Part shown: positions 26,711 to 34,663 of the stretch, piece by piece
Layout: every line of letters starts with the position of its first letter
Position numbering within the stretch: the stretch's first letter is position 1
NCBI RefSeq assembly: GCF_030733385.1
Contig: NZ_JASHJC010000001.1
Span: 124,001-188,000 of the forward strand
Origin: Roseovarius sp. MMSF_3359
GTDB taxonomy: Bacteria > Pseudomonadota > Alphaproteobacteria > Rhodobacterales > Rhodobacteraceae
Direction: 5' to 3'
DNA length: 64,000 bases
Notes under the pieces: model-generated
Database searches by the model: none
What the model was told of the DNA's origin: nothing
The model's input: the letters and a program-made list of their open reading frames with translations, nothing else
Program-made: the position numbers and the translations under genes

Positions 26711-27298
26711 TTAGCTGCAGAACGCCAGTTGCGCGCTATAGGCATAGGACCGCTGCTCGACTTCGCCCGCAATCCGCATCAGCCACGGTTTGCCGCGGTA
26801 GCTGCCCCGGGAATAACCAGTCCGCCCCTCGTGATAGGCGAGGTATTGATTGCGCGTGTCAGACAGCGAAATTCCCAGACGTTCGCGTGACTTGGACATG
26901 TACCAGCCCATGAAATCCGCGGCGTCGTGGATGTTGTCGCGCCGCGCGCGGCGGCTTCGGGTTTCGTTGCGGTATTCGTCCCAGGTGCCATCAAGCGCCT
27001 GCGAATAGCCGAACGCCGAGCTTTGGCGGCCCATCGGGATCACGCCAAGCGACCACCGATAGGGCGTACGCGCATCCGACTTGAATTTGCTTTCCTGATA
27101 GATCGTTGCCATCTGCACCGGCACCGGTACCCCCCAGCGGCGCTCTGCCGCCTTGAAGGCCCGCCGAAACTCGGGTCGATCGTCCAAAATTGCGCAGGCA
27201 TTGTCCAAACGGGTCGGGGCCGGACCCCGATCACCACCGCTGCCGCCACAGGACGCCAGCAGCGCAACTGCCATAAATGCGCGAAGAGTTCTGCTCAT
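26711..27298 (-). CDS. Lytic transglycosylase-like lipoprotein (SLT-type fold)
   Basis: The 195-residue product begins with a lipoprotein signal whose lipobox is LLASC, so it is tethered to a membrane facing the periplasm. The soluble part has an SLT-like pattern: VQMATIYQESKFKSDARTP with the candidate catalytic Glu in QESKF, SAFGYSQALDGTWDEY, and YLAYHEGRTGYSRGSYR. Such enzymes cleave peptidoglycan glycan strands. The ATG at 27298 is chosen because it starts a clean signal peptide; the longer frame adds a charged extension. Confidence 0.82.
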   Translation of the reverse strand: MSRTLRAFMAVALLASCGGSGGDRGPAPTRLDNACAILDDRPEFRRAFKAAERRWGVPVPVQMATIYQESKFKSDARTPYRWSLGVIPMGRQSSAFGYSQALDGTWDEYRNETRSRRARRDNIHDAADFMGWYMSKSRERLGISLSDTRNQYLAYHEGRTGYSRGSYRGKPWLMRIAGEVEQRSYAYSAQLAFCS

Positions 27299-27385
27299 CT
27301 GCCTCTCGCTTTTCTTGTTTTTGGGCATTTTAGCGCAAATTTAACCGCGTGGGAATCACCAAATCCCCTCAAAAAACATATGATT

Positions 27386-27402
27386 TTCAATCAGGGATTG
27401 AA
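27386..27402. promoter_or_regulatory. Inverted repeat upstream of hspQ
   Basis: TTCAATC and GATTGAA flank a 3-base spacer in an AT-rich patch about 150 bases before hspQ and 88 bases upstream of the transglycosylase gene on the other strand. It could be an operator for either. Confidence 0.3.
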
Positions 27403-27552
27403 TTTTGACCCTTGTCATTCGTGGGGAAGCGGGAAACCGCCAGACCGACTGTCAAGGCTTGGTTCACAGACTGTTTCCAGCCTAAACAGCAGCTATTATT
27501 GGACAAACTGGCATTGAAACCGTTAAGGTCTGAGTTTAAGGGCTGGTGTGTA

Positions 27553-27879
27553 ATGTTAAAAACGCGTGCAAAATATCATCTCGGGCAGGTTGTCCGCCAT
27601 CGCAAACATCCGTTTCGCGGTGTCGTTTTCGATGTCGATCCCGAATTTTCAAATACCGAAGAGTGGTATTCCTCGATCCCCGAGGAAAGCCGTCCGGTTA
27701 AGGATCAACCGTTCTATCACCTGTTGGCGGAAAATGACCAAAGCTATTACGTGGCTTACGTGAGCGAACAGAACCTGATCGCGGACTATTCGGGCGAACC
27801 GGTGGAGCATCCCGACATCCCGGACATGTTCGGGCCGTTCGAAGACGGTCAGTATCCGCTGCATTTCCAACTGAACTGA
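27553..27879 (+). CDS. hspQ: Heat-shock protein HspQ
   Basis: The 108-residue protein matches HspQ (YccV-like hemimethylated-DNA-binding fold): YHLGQVVRHRKHPFRGVVFDVDPEF, QPFYHLLAEND and YVSEQNLIAD. In E. coli HspQ is a heat-induced specificity factor for Lon protease and was first linked to control of DnaA. AAGGG lies 10 bases before the ATG at 27553; the frame upstream lacks HspQ similarity. It converges with the rhodanese gene, 19 bases apart. Confidence 0.9.
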   Translation: MLKTRAKYHLGQVVRHRKHPFRGVVFDVDPEFSNTEEWYSSIPEESRPVKDQPFYHLLAENDQSYYVAYVSEQNLIADYSGEPVEHPDIPDMFGPFEDGQYPLHFQLN

Positions 27880-27898
27880 TCCGGGTAGCCCCGGGGTA

Positions 27899-28288
27899 TC
27901 AATCGTGCTTTTCGATGGGCGCGCCTGCCTTGCGCCACGCGCCAAAACCGCCGTCGATTTCGGCGATGTCTTCGACGCCCATGTCCTGAAGCGTTTTGAC
28001 CGACAGGGCAGAACGCCAGGCGCTTGCGCAGAACAGGACAAGTGTCTTGCCGCTGGCGAGCTCCGGCTTGTGATAGGGGCTTTCGGGGTCGATCCAGAAT
28101 TCAAGCATGCCGCGCGGTGCGTGGAAGGCGCCGGGGATACGGCCATCGCGTGCCAATTCGCGTGGATCGCGTATATCGATCAGAAGGGCGTTACCCGCCG
28201 CCTGCCGCGCTTGGGCCTCCTCGACCGAAAGGGTCGTGATCTGTGTCTTGGCTTCTGCAACAAGCTCTTTCACCGGCCGGATTGGCAT
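27899..28288 (-). CDS. Rhodanese-like domain protein
   Basis: This 129-residue single-domain rhodanese has the active-site loop LFCASAWRSALSV with the Cys that forms a persulfide, and the CDC25-like segments LLIDIRDPRELARDGRIPGA and EIDGGFGAWRKAG. It lacks a signal peptide, so it works in the cytoplasm, transferring sulfane sulfur. It lies 23 bases after the stop... side of the GGT-like gene on the same strand and may be cotranscribed with it. Confidence 0.9.
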   Translation of the reverse strand: MPIRPVKELVAEAKTQITTLSVEEAQARQAAGNALLIDIRDPRELARDGRIPGAFHAPRGMLEFWIDPESPYHKPELASGKTLVLFCASAWRSALSVKTLQDMGVEDIAEIDGGFGAWRKAGAPIEKHD

Positions 28289-28311
28289 GTCTCAGGTCTC
28301 CTCTCTGCTGA

Positions 28312-29889
28312 TCAATAGCCCAGTGCGCAGCCGTCCTTTCGCGCGTCACTGGCCCCCTCAAGCACACCATTTTCATGGATTTCAATGGCTTGCGCGCCCC
28401 CAATCGGGCCGTCCGGAACGACGACCTTATGGCCCAGATCGGCAAGTTCCGCGCGAGTTTTCTCATCATATCCGCGTTCGACCCTCAATTCACCGGCATC
28501 GGCGAAACAGCGCGGCGCATCAATGGCGCCTTGGGCGTCCATGCCGAAATCGCACATGTTGGTGACAAAACGGGCGTGGCCGCAGGATTGATATTGGCCC
28601 CCCATGACACCAAAGGGCATCGAGATATTGCCGTTGCGGCGCAGCATGGCGGGGATGATCGTATGCATGGACCGCTTGCCGCCGCCGTATTCGTTGGGGT
28701 GACCGGGGATCAGGTTGAACCCCGCGCCGCGATTTTGGAAGAGGATGCCGAATTTCTCCGAGGCGATGCCGGAGCCAAACCCGTGGAAAATCGAATAGAT
28801 CAGGGACACGGCCATACGGTCACGGTCGACAACGGTGATGTAAACGGTGTCGCGATGCACGGATTCGGTGATTTCGGTTACATCTGTGATGGCCCGGCGG
28901 GGGTCGATGCGCGCGGCGAGGGCACTTGCGGTGTCGGTTGAAAGCATCGCCTCCAACCGGGTGGTGTGATCCGGATCGGCAATCAGCCGGTTGCGCAGGT
29001 CGTAGGCGAGTTTCGACGCTTCCGTTTCGATATGGGCGCGTTCGCTGCCCAGCGGATCGAGCCCGGCGAGATCGAAATGTTTCAGGATATTGAGGATCAG
29101 GATCGCTGTTGCACCCTGACCGTTCGGCGGGTGCTCGAAGAGCTCGAGACCCCCGTATGTGCCGCTGACCGGGGTGGCAATCATGCCGGTCACATTGGCA
29201 AAATCGTCCGCAGTATGGACGCCACCCGCGGCTTGCAGGGTGGTCAGCATGTCCTCGGCGACCTCGCCCGTGTAGAAGGCGTCCCGGCCGTTTTTGGCGA
29301 TTCGCCGCAGGACTTCAGCCTGCGCAGGTGCCTTGAAGACCTGGCCAGTCCCAAGCGGCTTGCCGCCCGGCATATAGTGGTTGATGCCATGCCCCTGCAG
29401 GTTCTTACCCGCGGCGGGCCAGTCGAAGGCAACCCGGGGCGCGACGGGCACGCCGTGGTCGGCATAGTGGATCGCCGGGGCAAGCACCGCGTCGAGGCCA
29501 ATTCTGCCATGGGTTTCGCTCAAATGACAAAACGCATCGACCGCTCCGGGCAGGGTCACGGCGTCGATGCCGAAAGGTGGAACGGTTTCATGACCTTCGG
29601 CTCGCAGCTTCTCGGCACTGGCAGCAGCAGGCGCGCGACCGGAACCGTTGTAAGCCTGAACTTCGTCGTTATTGGGGGAGGAGAACAGCACAAAGCAGTC
29701 ACCGCCAATACCCGTCATATGCGGCTCGCATAGTCCAAGAAGAACGGCGCCGCCGATGGCGGCATCCATTGCATTGCCACCACGTTTCAGGATGCTGATG
29801 GCCTCGCTTGCGGCCAAGGGATGCGAGGTGGCGCACATGCCTTCGGTGGCAAGAACGGGCGAACGGCCGGGAAGGTGAAAATCGCGCAT
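28312..29889 (-). CDS. Gamma-glutamyltransferase-family protein
   Basis: The 525-residue protein follows the Ntn-hydrolase GGT plan: MCATSHPLAASEAISILKRG, GGNAMDAAIGGAVLLGL, MTGIGGDCFVL, the small-subunit start near VHRDTVYITVVD, and GGKRSMHTIIPAML. In true GGT the nucleophile is the first Thr of a GTTH-type motif; here the position reads DTVY, so the Thr is retained but its surroundings differ. No signal peptide is seen, whereas classical GGT is periplasmic. It may therefore be a cytoplasmic acylase or oxamate amidohydrolase-like relative. AAGGG precedes the ATG at 29889. Confidence 0.85.
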   Translation of the reverse strand: MRDFHLPGRSPVLATEGMCATSHPLAASEAISILKRGGNAMDAAIGGAVLLGLCEPHMTGIGGDCFVLFSSPNNDEVQAYNGSGRAPAAASAEKLRAEGHETVPPFGIDAVTLPGAVDAFCHLSETHGRIGLDAVLAPAIHYADHGVPVAPRVAFDWPAAGKNLQGHGINHYMPGGKPLGTGQVFKAPAQAEVLRRIAKNGRDAFYTGEVAEDMLTTLQAAGGVHTADDFANVTGMIATPVSGTYGGLELFEHPPNGQGATAILILNILKHFDLAGLDPLGSERAHIETEASKLAYDLRNRLIADPDHTTRLEAMLSTDTASALAARIDPRRAITDVTEITESVHRDTVYITVVDRDRMAVSLIYSIFHGFGSGIASEKFGILFQNRGAGFNLIPGHPNEYGGGKRSMHTIIPAMLRRNGNISMPFGVMGGQYQSCGHARFVTNMCDFGMDAQGAIDAPRCFADAGELRVERGYDEKTRAELADLGHKVVVPDGPIGGAQAIEIHENGVLEGASDARKDGCALGY

Positions 29890-30105
29890 TTTGACGCCCT
29901 TTGAAACCTGTCGGGCAGACATTAGGGCCGTTGATCGCGATTGCCAATTGTTGGAAAGAATAAGCCTCGGCAACGCGCACTGGGTGGGGGCTGTAAACGC
30001 GCGTTACCGAGGGAAGCCATATGCAGCTACAAGACCTTTTTGTCGGACTATTTGGGCCGATTTAGGTGTAGATTGGGGCGAAGTTGGGGCTTTTGCGCGC
30101 GTGCC

Positions 30106-30555
30106 TCAACTCTCCGGAATGTTCGGAATTGTCATGACGAGGCAGTTTTCCTCGTCGTTTCGGTCATAACTGATCGACTTTGTGAACTCGCGGATAAGCA
30201 GCCAGCCGAAACCACCCTCGGGCAGATCTTCAAGCGATACCTGAGTGTCCTGATGCTGACCTTTGGGCAGACGGCTGCCGGGGATCGGGATGCCGCGATC
30301 GCTGAGCGTGAAGCGGAGCATGGCAGAGCCGACCTCGGCACAGACCTGAACCGGGCCGCCCGGCTGATCCGCATAGGCATGTTCGGTGATGTTGTTCAAT
30401 GCTTCGGCCAGGACCAACTCGGCAGAGGCGCATGTGCCTTCGCCAACGCCGAAATCGGCAAGCTGCTGCCGCAACCGGCCCAAGAGCACGCGCACCTCAT
30501 CGTTGTTGGCCTGTGCCGACATCGTGAACTGATGCTGAAACCGCTGATGTGTCAT
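30106..30555 (-). CDS. RsbW-like serine kinase/anti-sigma factor ATPase domain
   Basis: The 149-residue protein is a stand-alone HATPase_c_2 (GHKL) domain with the N-box ELVLAEALNNITEHAY and a glycine-rich segment GGFGWLLIREFT. Proteins of this type bind sigma factors or phosphorylate STAS partners. The STAS gene lies 41 bases upstream on the same strand, giving a partner-switching pair. No sigma factor or PP2C phosphatase is encoded here, so the output is unknown. Confidence 0.85.
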   Translation of the reverse strand: MTHQRFQHQFTMSAQANNDEVRVLLGRLRQQLADFGVGEGTCASAELVLAEALNNITEHAYADQPGGPVQVCAEVGSAMLRFTLSDRGIPIPGSRLPKGQHQDTQVSLEDLPEGGFGWLLIREFTKSISYDRNDEENCLVMTIPNIPES

Positions 30556-30596
30556 GTCCTTCGTCCCCTTGGCCGACGCAGTGAAGGCAAGCCGGC

Positions 30597-30935
30597 TTAA
30601 CCGGCTTCGCGTTCAGCAGCTCCCGGAACGTCGGGATGAATGGTGAATACGGTATCCATGCGCGTGAGACGGAACACCTTTTCAACATCCGGTGTGAGCG
30701 CGGCCAGGTCGAGCTTGCGACCCTTGCCCATCTGTTTCATGGCGGCAACAATCGCGCCGAGGCCACTTGAATCAATGAACTTGACCTGCCCCAGATCCAG
30801 GACAACGTGATCGGGGCCGTCATCCGCCTCGACCCGCATTGCATCCTTGAATTGGATTGCGACCGATGCGTCGATACGTTCGGCATTGACCGAAATAAAT
30901 TTGTAGGTGCCATGAGTGGTGCTTTGTAAATCCAT
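30597..30935 (-). CDS. STAS-domain anti-sigma factor antagonist (RsbV-like)
   Basis: The 112-residue STAS protein has the phosphorylatable Ser in VKFIDSSGLGAIVAAMKQM, at the position used in RsbV/SpoIIAA. Unphosphorylated antagonist would bind the RsbW-like partner encoded just downstream and free its target. It is divergent from the thiolase gene; an inverted repeat GGTAC-N6-GTACC (30949-30964) lies just before its start. Confidence 0.88.
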   Translation of the reverse strand: MDLQSTTHGTYKFISVNAERIDASVAIQFKDAMRVEADDGPDHVVLDLGQVKFIDSSGLGAIVAAMKQMGKGRKLDLAALTPDVEKVFRLTRMDTVFTIHPDVPGAAEREAG

Positions 30936-30948
30936 GCTGCCCTCGAAA

Positions 30949-30964
30949 GGTACGTAGTAGTACC
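30949..30964. promoter_or_regulatory. GGTAC-N6-GTACC inverted repeat
   Basis: A 5-bp arm inverted repeat lies 14 bases upstream of the STAS gene start, in the divergent promoter region shared with thiolase. Possible operator. Confidence 0.3.
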
Positions 30965-31029
30965 AAGAAGGCTAGACGGCATTCCTTACCATTCGGTATG
31001 CAAAGGCGAAAAAATCAGGAGGACACCCC

Positions 31030-32202
31030 ATGAAAGACGTTGTGATTGCAGGCGCGGCCCGTACACCAATGGGCGGATTTCAAGGTGACTTCGACGGCGT
31101 TGAGGCCGCGACCTTGGGCGGTGCGGCCATTCGTGCGGCGCTGGCAGACGCCGGTGCGGCCCGAGTAGACGAGCTCTTGATGGGCTGCGTTTTGCCCGCG
31201 GGGCAGGGGCAGGCGCCCGCGCGCCAGGCCGGGTTTGCCGGCGGTCTGGGCGAAGACGTTCCCGCGACGACCCTCAACAAGATGTGCGGATCGGGCATGA
31301 AGGCGGCGATGATGGCATTCGATCAGATCGCCCTGGGTCACGCTGATACGATGATTGCAGGCGGGATGGAGAGCATGTCGAACGCGCCTTACATGCTGCC
31401 CAAGATGCGTGGTGGTGCGCGTATTGGTCATGCGGAGGTCAAGGATCACATGTTCCTCGACGGGTTGGAGGATGCCTATGACAAGGGCCGCCTCATGGGG
31501 ACCTTTGCCGAGGATTGTGCAGAGAAGTACCAGTTCACGCGCGAGGCGCAGGATGCCTATGCGATCGGATCCCTCGAAGGGGCGTTGGCGGCGCAGAAAT
31601 CCGGCGCATTCGACGGTGAGATTGCGCCGGTCACGATTTCGACGCGCAAAGGTGACGTCGTGATTTCCGAGGATGAACAACCCGGCAAGGCGCGACCCGA
31701 CAAAATCCCGACACTCAAACCGGCGTTTCGCAAGGATGGCACGGTGACGCCGGCCAACGCCAGTTCGATCTCGGACGGGGCGGCGGCGCTGGTTCTGGCG
31801 TCGCAAGAGGCGGCCGACGCGCAGGGCCTGAATATCCGCGCGCGAGTCGTCGGCCATGCGAGCCATGCACAAGCGCCGGGATGGTTCACGACCGCGCCGG
31901 TGCCCGCGGCGCAGAAGCTCTTGAACGCAATCGGCTGGTCCAAGGAGGATGTTGACCTCTGGGAGGTGAACGAGGCCTTCGCGGTGGTGCCGATGGCGTT
32001 CATGAACGAGATGGGCCTGCCGCGCGACAAGGTGAATGTGAATGGTGGCGCCTGCGCCTTGGGTCATCCCATCGGGGCGTCCGGTGCGCGGATCATGGTG
32101 ACACTGCTCAACGCGCTGGAGAAACGCGGGCTCAAGCGTGGTGTGGCGGCGATTTGCATCGGTGGGGGCGAGGGTACTGCCATCGCCATCGAGTGCGCCT
32201 GA
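31030..32202 (+). CDS. Acetyl-CoA C-acetyltransferase (thiolase)
   Basis: The 390-residue enzyme condenses or cleaves acetoacetyl-CoA/3-ketoacyl-CoA. All three catalytic signatures are present: nucleophile Cys in TLNKMCGSGMKA, His in NGGACALGHPIGASG, and the second Cys in AAICIGGGEGTA, with WEVNEAFAVVPM. Its length and style match biosynthetic PhaA/AtoB thiolases, but no phaB lies beside it. AGGAGGA precedes the ATG. The TetR gene lies on the opposite strand directly after it. Confidence 0.93.
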   Translation: MKDVVIAGAARTPMGGFQGDFDGVEAATLGGAAIRAALADAGAARVDELLMGCVLPAGQGQAPARQAGFAGGLGEDVPATTLNKMCGSGMKAAMMAFDQIALGHADTMIAGGMESMSNAPYMLPKMRGGARIGHAEVKDHMFLDGLEDAYDKGRLMGTFAEDCAEKYQFTREAQDAYAIGSLEGALAAQKSGAFDGEIAPVTISTRKGDVVISEDEQPGKARPDKIPTLKPAFRKDGTVTPANASSISDGAAALVLASQEAADAQGLNIRARVVGHASHAQAPGWFTTAPVPAAQKLLNAIGWSKEDVDLWEVNEAFAVVPMAFMNEMGLPRDKVNVNGGACALGHPIGASGARIMVTLLNALEKRGLKRGVAAICIGGGEGTAIAIECA

Positions 32203-32203
32203 G

Positions 32204-32800
32204 CTAGGACAGAATTCGCGACAAATGTGTCACCGCGTGGCGCGCCCGCACCTGTCGCGCGGCGGCATCCGGTGGCGCGATCTGTCCGGTCACGCAGCGT
32301 AGTTGCAGATCGCCGATCAGAAGCCCGAGGTAGAGATCGGTGGCGGCGCGCAAATCATCGAAGATAAGCGTACCGCTTGCACGGGCCTTGTCCAGGACCT
32401 CGCCGATCAGGGGGGCCACGGTGTCGCGCCCGGCCTCTGCGAGCGCCTGGCCAAGCTGCCCGGTTGCGTCCGCCGCGGCCGCCCGGTTCAGGGCGACAGC
32501 CCGTTGTCCGGTCAACATCTCTAGCAGGACGGGCCCGAATCGCAGCAAAGCCGCCAAAGGATCCGTACCCTGGTCCAGCACATCGCGCAGCGTCCGCCGC
32601 ACCGTGGCAGCATTGCTCTCGACCATCGCGGTAAACAGGCCCAGCTTGTCACCATACCAATTATAGAGGGTCTCATTCGACGCCTTTGCGCGCTTGGCGA
32701 TGGCAAGCATCGAGGTGCCGGCAAAGCCATTCTCGTGAATGAGCGCATAGGCTGCCGCTTCGATCTCTGCCTTGCGGGCGGTTTTCCTGTCTTCTTTCAT
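32204..32800 (-). CDS. TetR-family transcriptional regulator
   Basis: The 198-residue protein has the TetR N-terminal helix-turn-helix (AAAYALIHENGFAGTSMLAIAKRAKASNETLYNWYGDKLGLF in character, residues 13-55) and a C-terminal helical ligand domain. It is divergent from a small membrane protein gene; the 88-base gap holds two 21-base direct repeats that are its likely operators, so it probably represses both itself and the membrane protein. The ligand is unknown. Confidence 0.92.
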   Translation of the reverse strand: MKEDRKTARKAEIEAAAYALIHENGFAGTSMLAIAKRAKASNETLYNWYGDKLGLFTAMVESNAATVRRTLRDVLDQGTDPLAALLRFGPVLLEMLTGQRAVALNRAAAADATGQLGQALAEAGRDTVAPLIGEVLDKARASGTLIFDDLRAATDLYLGLLIGDLQLRCVTGQIAPPDAAARQVRARHAVTHLSRILS

Positions 32801-32825
32801 TCAAATCTCCAGGGCTTGACAAAAT

Positions 32826-32874
32826 CGTACACATTGATACGGATATTGTAAAGCGTACACATCAATACGGATAT
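32826..32874. promoter_or_regulatory. Pair of direct repeats, probable TetR operators
   Basis: The 21-base units starting at 32826 and 32854 both begin CGTACACAT and end ATACGGATAT, differing at two positions in the middle, and repeat every 28 bases. A TTGACA -35-like hexamer is at 32816-32821 on the plus strand, so binding would cover the promoter. Confidence 0.7.
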
Positions 32875-32888
32875 GGGAGATGTTTGAG

Positions 32889-33272
32889 ATGCCCGACGAT
32901 GACAGAGGAAACGGATTAAACGCGGCGCTCTTGGCGCTGGTCGTGTTGCAGGGGGTTATGCTGGGGTCGCTCTATGCGGATGTGGCGCCGCATCCGCCGA
33001 CCACAACACCGCTTTTCGGGATTGCACCATTTCTTGCCGCAGCACTAGCAGCGGCCCTTGCCGGGTTGATGCTGGGCGGGCATTCCCGCGCGGGCCGGTG
33101 GTTGAGCGTTCTGGCGGCCCTTGGGGCGGCTGTTTCCTTTGGCCCGCAGAAATACTTCGATGCGCAGTTTCCGCTCATCTGGCCTGCGGTGATCGCTGGG
33201 CAGCTCGCCATTGCGAGCATCCTCGTGATCGTGTTTAACCTGCGTCGCACTGCGCCCGCCGGGGCGACGTGA
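32889..33272 (+). CDS. Small four-helix membrane protein divergent from tetR
   Basis: The 127-residue product has four hydrophobic segments (about 14-32, 45-64, 70-86, 95-115) and no charged catalytic motif. GGGAG lies 9 bases before the ATG at 32889; the ATG at 32880 overlaps that site, so 32889 is preferred. Its control by the adjacent TetR regulator is suggested by the repeats in the shared promoter. I do not recognise the family. Confidence 0.75.
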   Translation: MPDDDRGNGLNAALLALVVLQGVMLGSLYADVAPHPPTTTPLFGIAPFLAAALAAALAGLMLGGHSRAGRWLSVLAALGAAVSFGPQKYFDAQFPLIWPAVIAGQLAIASILVIVFNLRRTAPAGAT

Positions 33273-33296
33273 CCAACCTGCCGACAGAGGCTCCAA

Positions 33297-33749
33297 ATGC
33301 GTGCTGATTACGATGCCCTGAGCAAATCTATCGCCGCCCTGACCGAGGGCGAAGAGGATGTTGTGGCGCTGATGGCGACCGTGGTCTGTGAATTGCATCA
33401 TGCCGATGACCGGTTCGACTGGACCGGGTTCTACCGGGTCGTGGGGCCGGAACTGCTGAAGATCGGGCCATATCAGGGCGGGCATGGATGCCTCGTCATC
33501 CCGTTTTCCCGCGGGGTCTGCGGGGCTGCGGCGCGCCTGGGCGAAACTCAGATCGTCGATAATGTCGATGCCTTCCCCGGTCATATCGCCTGCGCCAGTT
33601 CAACCCGGTCCGAGATCGTGTTGCCGGTCCGGGACCGGTCCGGGGCCTTGCTGGCTGTCCTTGATATCGACAGCGATCAACCCGCCGCTTTTACCGTGGA
33701 AGATGCCGAGGCGTTGCGCAGCATTCTAGATCAGGTCTTTCGCAAATGA
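33297..33749 (+). CDS. msrC: Free methionine-(R)-sulfoxide reductase, GAF domain (fRMsr)
   Basis: The 150-residue single GAF domain contains the three cysteines of fRMsr in their usual order: GHGCLVIPF, RGVCGAAA and HIACASSTRSEIVLPV. The enzyme reduces free methionine-(R)-sulfoxide, using a Cys sulfenic acid and disulfide relay with thioredoxin. The length matches the family. It lies 24 bases after the membrane protein gene and may be cotranscribed. Confidence 0.9.
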   Translation: MRADYDALSKSIAALTEGEEDVVALMATVVCELHHADDRFDWTGFYRVVGPELLKIGPYQGGHGCLVIPFSRGVCGAAARLGETQIVDNVDAFPGHIACASSTRSEIVLPVRDRSGALLAVLDIDSDQPAAFTVEDAEALRSILDQVFRK

Positions 33750-33859
33750 GGCTGGTTTTCGCCCCGAGGTGACCCCCGGGGCGATGGGCGACGTCCCGAC
33801 AGGGCAACGTCCGTGAGTGGTATTTCGCGCTCGTTCGACGATTTCCGGTCCCTTGCACA

Positions 33860-33875
33860 GTAAGGAAAACCTTAC
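33860..33875. promoter_or_regulatory. GTAAGG-AAAA-CCTTAC palindrome
   Basis: A perfect 6-bp arm inverted repeat around AAAA lies in the promoter region of the XRE-cupin gene. It may be an operator for an additional regulator, or a weak stem-loop ending msrC transcription (CTTTTG follows). Confidence 0.4.
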
Positions 33876-33979
33876 CTTTTGCGGGGACAGGCGGTGTGAC
33901 GCGGCGTCACGGACCGGCTTAAGGCCTCCGCTCGGGCAGAATCGCGGGCCACCTCGCCACGAAAAACCATAGGAGGCCG

Positions 33980-34043
33980 GTGAAAAATCGCTTTGAATTT
34001 TCACTGATTCGGGGCATCGTGAAAAAATTACGGGAAATTTCAC
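33980..34043. promoter_or_regulatory. Two GTGAAA-type inverted repeats, probable autoregulatory operators
   Basis: Site 1 (33980-34004) has arms GTGAAAA and TTTTCAC; site 2 (34019-34043) has arms GTGAAA and TTTCAC. Both are 25 bases, with centres 39 bases apart, and end 40 bases before the XRE start codon. Confidence 0.65.
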
Positions 34044-34083
34044 GCACCCCGCCGTCACGTCACCACGCACCGAAAGCCACGAG

Positions 34084-34656
34084 ATGCACCAATCCGAGAT
34101 CGCTTCCGCCCGCACCCTGGGGGCCGATATGCGCGCATTGCGCAAGGCGCGCGGTGTCACGCTGAGCGATCTGGCGGAGCGGTTGGGCCGCTCGGTGGGG
34201 TGGCTGAGCCAGGTTGAGCGGGATAAGTCCGAGCCCTCGATTGGCGACCTGCGGGCGATTGCCGCGGCCCTCGATGTGCCGATTTCGATGCTCTTCGGTC
34301 ACGCGGCCAGCCCCGCGGACGAGGCCGGTTTCGTGGTCCGCAAGAGCGCGCGCCGCCAGATCGGCACCGGTGACGGTGGGCTGGTCGAGGAATTGCTCTC
34401 ACCCGACCTGACCGATGATTTCGAGATGGTGCACTCCACCTTTGCGCCACAAAGCCGCGCGGGGGAGATCATCCAGCGTCCGACGCAGGAGGTGGGCTTT
34501 CTGATCTCGGGCAAGCTCGACCTGATGATCGACGGCAAAACCTTCACGATCCACCCTGGCGACAGTTTCCGCATCCGCGGTGAGCGGCATGAATGGATCA
34601 ACCCTTACGCAGAACCGGCCGTTGCGATCTGGGTGATCGCGCCGCCGGTCTATTGA
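34084..34656 (+). CDS. XRE-family transcriptional regulator with C-terminal cupin domain
   Basis: The 190-residue protein joins a helix-turn-helix of the XRE type (about 12-70, with LSDLAERLGRSVGWLSQVER) to a cupin ligand-binding domain (EVGFLISGKLDLMIDGKTF, HPGDSFRI, RHEWIN). Regulators of this SutR/PuuR-like layout control use of amines, amino acids and related compounds. It starts the methylamine/betaine-type locus, with a LysE exporter 7 bases after it, so it probably controls this run of genes and itself via the twin inverted repeats upstream. Confidence 0.9.
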   Translation: MHQSEIASARTLGADMRALRKARGVTLSDLAERLGRSVGWLSQVERDKSEPSIGDLRAIAAALDVPISMLFGHAASPADEAGFVVRKSARRQIGTGDGGLVEELLSPDLTDDFEMVHSTFAPQSRAGEIIQRPTQEVGFLISGKLDLMIDGKTFTIHPGDSFRIRGERHEWINPYAEPAVAIWVIAPPVY

Positions 34657-34663
34657 GGGCGCG

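Larger units (their letters stand above)
33750..34083. other. Intergenic regulatory region upstream of the XRE regulator
   Basis: This 334-base stretch holds a stem-loop CGCCCCG/CGGGGCG right after msrC (33760-33783), a perfect palindrome GTAAGG-AAAA-CCTTAC (33860-33875), and two 25-base inverted repeats (33980-34004, 34019-34043). No gene is seen. Confidence 0.6.
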
